Source of the DNA: Acanthosepion pharaonis
Lineage: Eukaryota > Mollusca > Cephalopoda > Sepiida > Sepiidae
NCBI GenBank assembly: GCA_903632075.3
Contig: CAHIKZ030000389.1
Span: forward strand, 365,001 to 429,000
Reading direction: 5' to 3'
DNA length: 64,000 nt
The notes beneath the pieces were generated by a model. The model worked only from the letters and a program-made list of their open reading frames with translations. It made no database searches and was not told the origin of the DNA. The stretch's first letter is position 1; every line of letters begins with the position of its first letter. Made by a program: the position numbers and the translations under genes. Positions 44,969 through 56,109 of this stretch are shown here, one piece after another.

Positions 44969-45110
44969 CCTGCATCATTTGCACTACTCAGAGTTTCATG
45001 CCAAATGCAAGTACACACTCTGCCCTGAAGATTGCATTTGGCGTGAAACTTAGAATAGTGCAAATGGTGCAAATATGTATATTTATTAATATATATATAT
45101 ATAGAGAGAG
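44930..45110. repeat. (TA)n-flanked 101-bp palindromic Penelope-type element
   Basis: Arms 44971-45009 and 45033-45071 (39 bp each, about 5 mismatches) with outer ends TGCATCATTTGCACT and AGTGCAAATGGTGCA. The core reads CCCTGAAGATTGCATTTGGCGTGAAAC. (TA)n at 44930-44966 abuts the left arm and TATATATATA follows at 45089-45100 on the right. Confidence 0.9.
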
Positions 45111-45169
45111 AGAGAGACAGACAGACAGACAAACAAACAGTGATGCATCAAATTTTGTCAAGCTGTAGG

Positions 45170-46125
45170 GAATTAAACATTTGAAATCAGTTTATATAGC
45201 AAAGTTTCAGGGATTTTTTGTACTCACTTTATTGCTACTCCATGTACTCCTAATAAACTCTAGTTGTCTTTTGTATTATGAAACTAAATATTTCTGGCAG
45301 CAAGAGAAAAGATTTGAGTTTTCTTTTTTTTTTTTTTTTAATCAAATTTGTTTTGACGCTCAGTCATAGAATTGGGATTGTCACTGGTCAGGATTATTAA
45401 AAGAATAAAGCTACTCTATCTAAAATGTAAATGCAGTGCTAATGATTTTACTATAGAACTGCTTTGAAAATAGTTAAGAATTTATGTAAACATTACTGAC
45501 AGAATTGTTTGTTTTTAAATGCAGAGAGAAAGACTCTGGACTTGAATATTTGAATAATATCTGTAACTGTTCATCTGCACCAATTAAAGATAAGGTTAAA
45601 GAGCCAAACCCTACAAAAAAGCATACCATCCAAAATATTAGGACGAGATATATAAATTTAATGCTTAACCCACAAAAACTATATTTCTATATTAAAGATG
45701 AGCGTACAACATTAATTGTTTTATAAATATAGAATGTTCTTCATGTGCCTGACATTTAATCAGATACCCTGAGGATGCTACCCGACATTTTGAAGTGATT
45801 TCTGACATTTTATGCTTTCTTTGAGATGTGGAAATAACTTTGCTACTAATGGACTGATGATCTGGATGAGTATGGAAGCAAAATGCTCAGCTGAAGTATG
45901 TGAGCTAATCAAAACTACAAGATTTTCATATATGCAATTATTTTGAAGTCAAATAAGGAGTAAGGTGGTGGGGGATAAAATTGATAACTGCAAACTTTCA
46001 TTTCACTGTTTTTTTTTAAAAAGAACTAATTATTTCTTTCAAATATAAAAGATTTAAGATAATAATTAGTAGTATGTGTTGGATCTTCATTATTGTAACC
46101 TTGTTCGAGACAATTTTAAGCTTAG
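45170..46125. other. Unassigned AT-rich DNA
   Basis: No gene recognised. (T)n at 45324-45340. Confidence 0.5.

Positions 46126-46129
<4 letters not shown>

Positions 46130-46174
<45 letters not shown>
46130..46174. repeat. (TA)n microsatellite
   Basis: About 22 TA units just upstream of a SINE. Confidence 0.95.
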
Positions 46175-46181
<7 letters not shown>

Positions 46182-46189
46182 TTATTTGA

Positions 46190-46390
46190 AGGGCGTGTGG
46201 TGGCCAAGTGGTTAGAATGTTCGCTTTCCAACGAGGAGACCTGGATTCAAATCTCACCATTTGTCAAGAAGGGGGCTTCTTGGTATTACTGATCTGGAGA
46301 AAGATGATCCCACACACCACCATTGCGAAGTGCCTGAAAATGAAACCCCATGGGTTGACCCAAGTCCTGTGAGTAAAATTGAGTAGACAG
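46190..46390 (+). mobile_element. tRNA-derived SINE
   Basis: Head with a polymerase III promoter: GTGGCCAAGTGGTTAGAATG (A box, tRNA-Leu/Ser-like) and GGATTCAAATCTC (B box), 30 to 40 bp apart. The body carries GATGATCCCACACACCACC, GAAGTGCCTGAAAATG and GGGTTGACCCAAGTCC, shared with 38465-38645. It is followed directly by repeat D, so the two may form one composite element. Confidence 0.85.
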
Positions 46391-46394
46391 AATT

Positions 46395-46915
46395 AGTTTG
46401 GTTTGGTTGTTTTTGTTTAGTGGCATGCCAACACCTCTATGGGTTATTTAAAGCTGAAATCTGAATATGCAAATTCAAACTTTATAATTAATTCAAGAGA
46501 ATGTTATTATTTCATGATTAAATTATAATTACTTAGCAAATCTTACAAAATTAAACAAGGAGTGAAAAATTGTTTCCCTTTACAAGAAATGTGATTAATC
46601 ATAGCAAATTGTTTTCTTTTTAACAATGTCATCTCTTCAAATTTAATATAAAATGATTGTTGGTAATTTTTATGAAAATGTATTGTTGGTATTTTTATTA
46701 CTATAAAAATTCATTTTTTATATTTTCCTACTGTTTTGATTTTTGTTTGTGAGTTCACTATTTGCCCATAGCTGAAACCCTAACAGGTGCTACCACCCCA
46801 GGTAAGGGTGGACCTGGGAACAAAAGCAGTTAAGAGGTGGTTCCATACTCCACAAAGCCTTCAATCTCCTGATCAGAGGCCTTGCTGCTGGATGTAGTTT
46901 ATCATCATACCCAGG
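46395..46915 (+). repeat. Dispersed repeat D, copy 2
   Basis: Fullest copy: GTGGCATGCCAACACCTCTA, GGTTATTTAAAGCTGAAATC, TGTATTGTTGGTATTTTTA, GCCCATAGCTG, AACAGGTGCTACCACCCC, TAAGAGGTGGTTCC, then CTCCTGATCAGAGGCC and TTGCTGCTGGATGTAG. The same blocks are on the minus strand at 49255-49800. Confidence 0.8.
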
Positions 46916-46919
46916 ACTA

Positions 46920-48040
46920 TATGCAGCATTATTTGTTGATGGTTGTGGTAGCACAAAGTCACAAGGGTTTGAGTGTAATGACCTTGTTCAAATTGTTTAT
47001 CATACCTGATAATGTACTTTATCCCAGAACTTTTAACTAAGGTCAGCTCAATGTAGTTGCAGTGTAAACCACACATGAGCTCTAGCTATTGAGCAAAACA
47101 TGATGACAGATTTTGGAAAGTGGGATAGGCTGAGAACTTTTCAACACCCTTCTATACCTATAACTACCTCCTCATCCTCTCTCTTTTCTTTCCTCTTCCT
47201 GCTCAATTTCTCCATTTGTCTTTCTCTCTCTTCCTGCCAGAATTATGTCATGGAGTCTACATAGTATTGGGGTCACTGTGTTGGTACCTTAGAAATGTTT
47301 CAAGGTTGCCCATAACAGAGTTATGTTTATTGGGTATAGCTGCATAAAATTGGGATTTAAATCTGGTGAGTCCTGGGGTTAATGGAATACCTGAAACCAG
47401 TTTTGTATCATCCACTGAAGCTGGGTGAGGTGTTAACTTGCTGAAACAAACTCTCACCCCTGGGAAACATTGTCAGCATAAAAGTGTGCAAATGGTCTGG
47501 ACCAAAATCTGTGGATGTCAAGATGAACTCGAGTTTCATTCATAATCTTTGAAACTATTGCAGTGTTATGACAAGCTTGCACAACACCCTGCTGACTCAT
47601 GCAGTCTTCTTTACATCTGAATTCAACTAAAATTCCTTTAAAATTAATCAGCTCATGATCATTGTTCAACACTTTGTTATTGGATAGTTTATAATATGAT
47701 TAACTTAAAAACATTATTAATGATAATGAATTTATTCCAGGCACATAATGAAATTATAATGATGAATAATAAGCATTCAAAATTTCACTTAAGTTTAAAG
47801 ATTTATGGTTCACTGTATAATAAGGTGGTCTGTCACCTCTTAATTAATTTTTGTTTGCATTTCATTTATAACTTTCATTATTCCTGAGAAACTTCTTATT
47901 GTCGTAACTCAATAATATTAGATATTGTCTCTTTTTTTTTTTATTATCTCTTCTGAACATAAGTAATCATGTCTCACCCTTGATTTCTTTTCTTTTTATC
48001 CATCAAGTGCCATGAATTCTTGAAAGAGATAATCAAGTGG
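46920..48040. other. Unassigned DNA with short minus-strand frames
   Basis: Frames at 47672-47454 and 47457-47257 adjoin on the minus strand in less AT-rich sequence. I recognise no domain. It could be decayed transposon coding, but I cannot support a call. Confidence 0.35.
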
Positions 48041-48047
48041 TTTCCCT

Positions 48048-48460
48048 TTGCTTCTCCATGGTTTTAATTTCATAGTTGTCTTTCCTAAATTGGTTTCTAC
48101 CCAAGGCTAGGGAGCTCAGACTACCCTACTATTTCATCCATAGCTTGGTTGAGGAGAAAAGATGAGTTCATACTTTTTTCCCCAAGGGCATTAGTGTGAA
48201 TGTGACAAACAAAGCTTGAATTTGAACTTGATTTACTGATTCCACTTCCCCATGGTTTTGAATTCATAGTAGTCTTTCTTCTATGCTGGCTGCTATCCAA
48301 GGTTAGAGAGCCCTATCTACCCTGCTATTTAACCCATAAATGGAGGGAGAAGGTGTATGCATTTCCCAAGATCATTAGTGTGAAAGTGAAAGCAACAGAC
48401 TAGGCTGGAATATGAACTCACCAATTCCAATTTCTGCACCAATAACCATTACTCTAGATT
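48048..48460 (-). mobile_element. Tandem pair of SINE-like repeats
   Basis: Two related units of about 195 bp (48048-48240 and 48243-48440) share TCCATGGTTTT, TTCATAGT(A/T)GTCTTTC, AAGG(C/T)TAG(G/A)GAG and the CATTAGTGTGAA block. At the far end the minus strand reads AGAGTAATGGTTATTGGTGC (A-box-like) and GAGTTCATATTCC (B-box-like), which suggests a tRNA-derived SINE. A weaker relative lies at 20830-20940. Confidence 0.65.
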
Positions 48461-48464
48461 GTTT

Positions 48465-49250
48465 TTGTAGATTACTCATGTTTACATGCCTCTCCAGATG
48501 CCTCATGTTCTGACCGCAACTCTATTAGAACCCATTTGAACACATGCACAAACTTACCAGACTCCATTTGAAACATACTAGTAGAAAAATACAAACATAA
48601 CAACCTCATTCACATGTAAAAATCATGGAAGCCTTAATAATAAAAAAGAAAAAACAACACTTAATAATATTAACTACGAACACGGCCACATTGTGTTAAC
48701 TTGTTTGGAAAATAAAACATCACTATAACACTAAAAACATACACACAATGCACACACCCAATTAAATTGAAAAACATAAAATCATCCTTGATAATGGCTA
48801 AAAGTATAGCTGAAAGTGCTCAGAATTACAAAACATTTAGACAGTCTCTACACACTGTCCAAAAAAGAAAAATTTTAAAAAAATTGTTCAAACAAGAAAA
48901 ATTAAATAAAAAGCTTAATCATAGAACCTTGTCTGTCATTTTTAATGAAACATACATATATATGAAAAAATATATATGGTATAGCCGATTTCATTTAGTT
49001 TCTTTTCCTTCATGTTTTTATCACTTTTGTTATTAAATATCTGACATTGTGATAATAGAAGATCTACCAAGAAAGGTGAAATGTTGTCAGAACCTGGACA
49101 AATCTACTGTGGATATTCTGGCAATTAAAGCACTTCCTATACATTTCCCCTTTAGCAAATTGCTTTCTCTTTTAATTAAAGTAGCATTTTTTAAATCAAA
49201 ATTATAGTCATACTCATTGTGGTGAGCAACTAATATATTTATTTATGACT
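48465..49250. other. Unassigned AT-rich DNA
   Basis: The 89-codon frame at 48767-49036 is K/Y-rich with no known domain. A Penelope-type GGTGAAATGTTGTCAG motif lies at about 49076. Confidence 0.4.
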
Positions 49251-49254
49251 AAAA

Positions 49255-49800
49255 CTCGTCATGGTTAAGACGTTAAACTACGTCCAGCAGCAAGGCCTCT
49301 GATCAGGAGGTTTGGAGGAGTGTGGAACCACCTCTTAATTACTGTTGTTCCCAGGTCCACCCTGACCCAGGCTGGTAGCACCTAATTAAGGTCCTAGCTA
49401 TGGGCAAATAATTAACTATTACCAGTAATACTTTTTGAAAAAACTATTAACAGCAATACAATTTTGAAGGAAAAATATTACCAGAAACAGATTTTTGACA
49501 AAGCAAAATATTACAGCAATAAAAAATGTTGTCAGCATTAAATAACCCATTGAGGTTGATTTGCTGTAAAACAAAATAGACCAAACCAATCTAAACCAAA
49601 GAATACATATTGTATTCATACAAATCTATCCTAAAAATGTCGGCATTAAATAACCCATTGAGGTTGATTTGCTGTAAAACAAAATAGACCAAACCAATCT
49701 AAACCAAAGAATACATATTGTATTCATACAAATCTATCCTAAAAATGTCGGCATTAAATAACCCATTGAGGTTGATATGCCATAGAACGAAATAAACCAA
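49255..49800 (-). repeat. Dispersed repeat D, copy 3, with 108-bp tandem expansion
   Basis: Minus-strand copy of repeat D (CAGCAGCAAGGCCTCTGATC at 49290, AACCACCTCTTAA, GGTCCACCCTGACCCAGGC). Its left end (in element sense) is expanded: GCATTAAATAACCCATTGAG recurs at 49535, 49643 and 49751, an exact 108-bp period. Confidence 0.85.
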
Positions 49801-49817
49801 ACCTATGACTAAAACAT

Positions 49818-50715
49818 TTTTTTCTTTTTTAATCATTCCCCCCCCAAGCAAGGCAATAAAGCCACTAAGATGCAAGGGATTAAGGAGTATTCAATAATAT
49901 GAGAAAAAAAAACAACTGTTAAGGAGAGAGAAGAATAAAAGTACAAGAATTAAGAAAACAGAAGATAACAATTGGCATTGCATTTAAATTTTTGAAGATC
50001 AAATTTGAATGGGAAACAAGAAAAGAATTCCACAAGTGAGAAATGTGAAAGAAAAAACTGTTAGCATCGAACTTAATTACATCTTTTACCATTTCAACTG
50101 TAAAATGATCAGACCTTGCCACCAATCTAGTAGTACGCTTCAATTCATAAAGTCTAAATACAAAAGAGGAAAGTAATATTTATTTAAAAAAATACAAAAA
50201 TGTGGCACAAGACCAAAAGGGGGTATTGGGGAAAGCTGGTCTTCAATTTGTCTTATCTTGAACTTAGCTAGCCACAGTTACTGACCCAAACATACTACAG
50301 TATTCTTTACACCAAAACAACACATTCTAACCTACCATTCTTACTACAATCACCATAATACCTCAGGTCTCTATCAAGTGCTAACTAGTTTCCATATGTA
50401 CAATTTCTCTGTGAGGTGGGGGAATAAAAATAACTTTTAAAAATGAAATCCCAATGAATATTTACAAAGAGGAAAGTTCATCAGAACAATTGCCATAAAA
50501 GTATTTATAGAAAAGACAGAGAGAAGCTATATTATGGCCATGGGAAAGTGTCTGATACAAGCTACCAGGTTATGAGTAATAACATTGCAGATTCTTCTTT
50601 GGATTTTGTCAAAAATCTCTTAATATATAGCAGGAGCACCAGACCAAGTGTCACAGTAATATTTAATGCATGGATGAATGGTAGATTTATAATTTGTAAG
50701 ATAGATAAATTATAT
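49818..50715 (-). mobile_element. LINE 3' part, family B (minus strand)
   Basis: The minus-strand 3' tail begins at about 49840 (TTTTAATCATTCC, GGCAATAAAGCCACTAAGATG on the plus strand) and homology extends to about 50715 (GCATGGATGAATGGTAGATT on the plus strand). The middle, about 50190-50440, is foreign: it has TGTGGCACAAGACC and matches the SINE at 40430. Coding is destroyed. Confidence 0.8.
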
Positions 50716-50719
50716 ATAA

Positions 50720-51300
50720 TCATCTGCAAATATTCTCATATATAAATATACACATTATAAAATAATGTCTGAAATCTGAATTTTTAAAAATACATATTTG
50801 AAAAAGAATTTCAGAAAACTTATTTACTGAAAGCATGATCACCAAGTAAAATGTAAGTGTTGAGGGAACTTGTATCAGATGTCAGGGGTCATTCAAACCC
50901 AGCTGATCCTAATATAAGGCCATAAAATGTTACACTTCTCAAAGAATGTCACTGACAAAATACATCAGGCATCAGGAAATAACCGAGCCCACCTCGACTT
51001 CTTCAAATCATGAGATACTAAGTTGTGACTAAGCTAAGTAGTGTCAGCTTCAGAAATCCAGATACTAGATTACTAGGCTGAAATGACCCAACCAGTAATG
51101 ATAACAGCTGTAATTATTACCTAAAGATTTACTCATGTGTTTCCTTTTCTTGTTTTTTTTAACCTCTTTTCAAACTCTATGATTCTCTTATATTTTAACA
51201 CACTTTTCATTACTTCAAATGTTTTGATAGCAGATACTTGTATTTGAAATAGATGCCCCATTTGTGTCTTATGTCTATTAGCCAGCACATTTAAGAAGTC
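50720..51300. other. Unassigned AT-rich DNA
   Basis: No gene recognised. Confidence 0.5.
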
Positions 51301-51304
51301 TTGA

Positions 51305-51420
51305 AAACAAAAATCTTTGACAGGGATCAAACCTGCATCCTTTTTTGTAGGAGAAACCACCATTTGATCTGGCATATTTTATGACTCAGCTACAGAGAGT
51401 GTCACAGTCCAGCAAGGCTC
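51305..51420 (-). mobile_element. Possible tRNA-derived SINE relic
   Basis: Minus-strand GTAGCTGAGTCATAAAAT (A-box-like) and GCAGGTTTGATCCCTG (good B-box match, GGTTTGATCCC), about 60 bp apart, wider than usual for a tRNA. The 80-codon minus-strand frame across it is not supported as a gene. Confidence 0.4.
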
Positions 51421-51424
51421 TGTC

Positions 51425-53495
51425 TTCTCTTTTAAAGTCCCTTGACTGGACTCATGATGGGACATCTATTTAAAAATATGAGTACCCACTATAATAGCAC
51501 TTGAAATAATAAAATGCCAGGTTAAAAATAAATCTATTCTTTACAATTTTCATTATTATTTATATTACTATATAATTATTTATAGATAATAAGTAAATAA
51601 TTTAACAATTTTTTAAAACTAAAATTTGTTTTGATAACTTTTGGTACTCAATATGTTGTACATTAAAAGCAGAGAATTTCATGTAAGCATTTCTAACAGA
51701 ACAAGGCTGTTATTCATCTAAATACACTGTTTATGATTTTACTATAGAAATGCATTGAAAATCAGGAATAGTAGTATTGTCAGTGATCAGGAATTATTGC
51801 AAACATTACTGTAATTAAAATGATGTAGTTACAAATAAAGGTAATAAAGGGCAAAAAATTGATTTTTTTTATGATAAATGGCAGAATAAGGATGTCTCTA
51901 CAGGTTCATTGCATCAGGTTGGCATCTTTTCACTGTGTTTTTTATGTTCAAGTTCACTCAATATAAGGTTCAAGTGCTACCCAAAGTAGAGGGTTACTGT
52001 GTTAAAATGGTGATGATGAATGAAGTGTGTGATGTAAATAAAAGAATAGCTGGTAGGAAGGGAAGATGATGATGATATGGATAATAGAAAACATTTGACC
52101 ATCAACTTGAAGAGCCTTTAAGATTGTAGTATAAAAGAAAAACAGCTATGTGAGAGTCAGTTCCACTATTTTTGTAAAGAGTTGATTGTATAAAAGACAT
52201 TTTTAATTAAAGAATTTTACTCATAACTGCCAGGTAATCTATTTTAATCACGGTCTTAATGTCGTGTCTGTTGGATAAAAGGTTTGGTTCAAAATTCTCA
52301 AAAAGTTACTGAGTACAAAGACACCTGAAGAATGCTGGGGATACAATGGCCTGAAGCATTGTGAGTAATAATAACCAAGATGGACATGTTGGTCTGATTA
52401 GCAAAGCATATAATAATAATAATAATAATTTCTCCTATAATTTCTTTTTATTTCTGACAAAAATTTCTTTTACTATTTTAATTAAAATCTAATGTTAACA
52501 ACCAGAATAAAAATCATGCAGAAGTTAGACAGAGATGTTGGATGAACAGAAATATAAGATGCTCTTAGTGAAGAAATTCCCCAGTGTAACTGCCATAATT
52601 CAATATCTGAATTAATGGAATCAATGCAGGAAATTAAGTTACAGTAATTAATAAACAAAGGCAGTGGAGAATAGCAATCTCAGCTGAGATGTTTAGTTGA
52701 TGAATGCCATAAATTGGTCATTGCTGGCTGAGACCAAATTGATAGAACTAAAATCCAACTGACCACTTCTTCCATGTATTTTGCACTATGCCTTCTCAGT
52801 GGCTGGTGATTTCTCCCTTTTGTGACCACTGCCATAAATCATTCATGAAAATTGAACATAAACAACACAAACCTGCCATTTTAGAAATACTCTGAATTTG
52901 TCTTGAGACCATATTAATTTCACCTTTATCAAATTCACTCAAATCTTTCTTCTTGTCAGTAACTATAACATTCAAAACATCAAAAATAAGTATATAATGT
53001 TGGCTTACCTGATTATATATAACTCTGACCCTGACCTGTGCAGTTGTTATGAGACAGTAGCTGTCATTCTTATTGCTAGTGATAATTGAAATGACTATAT
53101 TAGACAGTAGTCTGTGACATGAACTTACTCTTTCATTTAATCACCACAGAAAACTTTTTCTGTCTGCCATCAGCATGGCTGATGCTAAACTCCAGGAAAG
53201 CAACACTCTACACCTTCTTGGCCTGATTAAAAGAAAAAAAACTTGTAATTCCAACGAATGATTTATTTTTTTATAGAAATATTTCGACTAGCAATTAAGA
53301 ATTCAAATCAAGGAAAAATCTGAGTTGATGACGTTTACAAAGTAAGAGCAAGTTGAGGTAAAAAAAAAAAAAAAAAGGAATTTTTTTTTTTTTTGCACAG
53401 TTTTATTCAAATTAAGGAGTGACCAAGACTGGCAACTGCTAGTCAAAATATTTCCATAAAATAAATTATTTGTTGGAACCACAAATTTTTTCCTT
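51425..53495. other. AT-rich DNA, no gene seen
   Basis: A Penelope-type motif is at 52325-52362 (ACCTGAAGAATGC, GGCCTGAAGCATTGTG) followed by AATAATAACCAAGATGGACA and (AAT)n at 52413-52428. Poly(A)/poly(T) runs at 53361-53396. Confidence 0.5.
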
Positions 53496-53499
53496 TTTA

Positions 53500-54230
53500 A
53501 TTATACAACTACCAATGGAGACAAGCATACTAACTTTGTCCTTGGACTGATGTTTCCTACTGACATAAAATGGAGTGACTATATCAAATCTATTGCTACG
53601 TCTACTGCAAGGAAAGTTAGTTCACTGTGTCATGCCAGAATCCATCTTTTACATTTATAAATCTACCATGCACCCATGCATTGAATATTGTTGCCATATC
53701 TGATCTGGTGATCCTGTTGTTCATCTTGAGATTCTTGACAAAATCCAAAGAAAGGTCTGTAATGTAATCAAGCCTGAACAGGCACCTCAATTTCAGTCAT
53801 TTTCTTATGTGACATGGCTCCTCTCTGTCTTTTCTACAAATATTTTCATGGCAACTGTTCTGATAAGCTTTTTTTTTTTCTCTGGTGCTCCTACTATATG
53901 AATTTAAGCATAGTACAAGATTAGCAACTAGGTCTCACCATTGTACTGTTGAAATAGCTAGATGCAACCATTCTAACAGTTTTTTTTCTCTTTCACTTCC
54001 CACTTATGGAAATCACTTCTGATTTCTTGCCTCTCTGATAACTACAATCTTAAAAAATTTAACTGCAATGTCAATTGCCATTTTCTGTCTTCTTGAACCC
54101 TGTTCCTTTTTTTGTCCTTTCCTCAATCCTCCTGATTCTCAGTCTTCTTACTTTCACTTTCACTCCCTGTAACCTCCTGCGTTCTAGAGGCATTATTACC
54201 TTGCTTTTGGTAAAATGATAAAAAAAAAAA
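53500..54230 (+). mobile_element. LINE 3' part, family B
   Basis: Starts further 5' in the RT than other copies (GGACTGATGTTTCCTACTGA, ATGGAGTGACTATATCAAAT) and continues through ATAAATCTACCATGCACCC, ATCTTGAGATTCTTGACAAA, to CTGCGTTCTAGAGGCATTAT and the GATAAAAAAAA tail. Coding is broken by frameshifts. Confidence 0.85.
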
Positions 54231-54239
54231 ATACTAGAC

Positions 54240-56105
54240 ACCAAAGAGTTGTTATTTACAAAGATTAACAGTAGTGAGATACTCAATGAGGATCGACTTC
54301 ACTATACTCATAAGATGTCTATGAAACTAGATGCATAACATTTTGTAACAAGCACTTAAGAGCTTTTATTTTTTTCTGCATAGGTTAGCTAAACATTATA
54401 CTTCAGAAGTAGGACACATGTTAAGAATTAAACACACTGTACAAATGGTGTCTGAGATAATCTTAATAGTCACTTTGCTATGGTACGTGTCTTTACTGTT
54501 TTACAATATATTAAACAGAAAAGAAAAATCTGAATTTTGCTATTTTTTAATTTTCAGCATCCCCAAATTATCATCTATTTAAGTTTCTGCAGTTTACCAT
54601 TTTGAAAATGTCAAATATGATTCTTACAGACATGCACATATTCAGGACAGAGAATATTGTAATTTCAACAAGAAAAGGTTGTTTGAAATAGACCAGAACA
54701 AGAATTTTAGTTTTATGCTTCTTACAGTTGTAAAGAATTAACAACGCCCCAAAGTCATTATACATTAAAGAATTTGACTTAGTGACTTTCTGTCTGCAAA
54801 CAGAAATTTTCAAATCATCTAAAATAAGTGAAAAAAAATGTTCAGTTGATTTAAAATTTTAATTTGTACAGGAAAACAAAAATTAAAATGGACTTATTTG
54901 CTTGTCTGTAAGAGACATATTGGCAGAATCATTTTTCAGACTTCTATCCACTGCAATCACCATGAATCCTTGGTTATACTATCTGTAATACCAGTACAAA
55001 AAAAAAACAGCATAATTATTTTATTATAACTTATTCTCCATCTTGTCATTGCAACAATACATGTTAAAACTATTTATTATTACATGAGCAATTTTCTCTT
55101 ATTGTTGCTTCTTATTCTCATATTTTTTGTCAATGCACCTTACATTATTGCTAGAATTTTGTTACTAGTTTTACTTTATTTCATTATTGTTGCATTTTAT
55201 CACATTATTGTCTTGAGACACTCATAATTATTTCTCTTATTATTTGTTTTACTTTATCAACCCAGAATGTTGGGATAAAAAGCAATAAAATGGATTAAAT
55301 AAGAAATAAAATAATAGTAATAATGAAGAGTACACCAGCCCAAAATGTAGGAATAAAAGACAATAACAATAAGATGAATTAAAACTAAATGAAAGTATTT
55401 CATATAAAGAAAAACAACAAATTATTAAACAGTTTTACTTTTATGTTGGGGAAAAAAGTACAGGAAAGTAAAATTTAAGGAACATCAATTTAAATTATTC
55501 CTAATTCTCAAAAGTTTGATGCAAATGTTTCCATTTTTACACAGGAACCTATCATGTCAATAAATAGAAGACTCAGTAAACACAAAGCCTTCATCTCAAG
55601 GTATTTTTTCTTTTCAATTTCATTTTAAAACATTTTTTCATAAGAAATATTTCATGCAAAGGATTAGAGAATATTTTTAGGCGATTATATTTCTCAAGAA
55701 ATGAATTGTCCTTATTTCCTAAATAATCATCAAAATTACTATAGAAATGTTATTGATTGTTAGTTTTCTGCCTGGGTTCATCATAGATACGAGACAAGGA
55801 TGATGAGTATATGTACACATGTTTATTTCTTGAAGGGTGGCATCAAAAAAAGTGAAAAAGAATTAGTATATTGAACTAAGGGGGTGTGTGGTCCTTGTTC
55901 AAGAGTTCCTATCAAATTGTTTAGCTGATACATTAACACAACAAATGGACAAACAAAGAAGAAAATACTTGTCTTGTATATAATTTACCACAGCCATATG
56001 CATACTTCCTTGTAAATTAGATTTAACACCTCCTTTTTGTTATTTAGATACCTATATTTCTGTAATCAATTCCCAAAATGGTAGCTTCTGAATAATAATG
56101 ATCCT
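54240..56105. other. AT-rich DNA, no gene seen
   Basis: Contains two related short units with CCAGAATGTTGGGATAAAA (55262) and CCCAAAATGTAGGAATAAAA (55339). Otherwise unassigned. Confidence 0.5.
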
Positions 56106-56109
56106 TCTA

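Noticed and set aside
44740..45168. 142-codon frame crossing the palindrome
   Set aside because: It is composed of repeat D, a (TA)n tract, a palindromic element and GAGA/GACA simple repeat; no protein is likely.
47257..47672. Two adjoining minus-strand frames as a broken gene
   Set aside because: Short, with no recognised motif and no matching copy in the window; listed only as unassigned.
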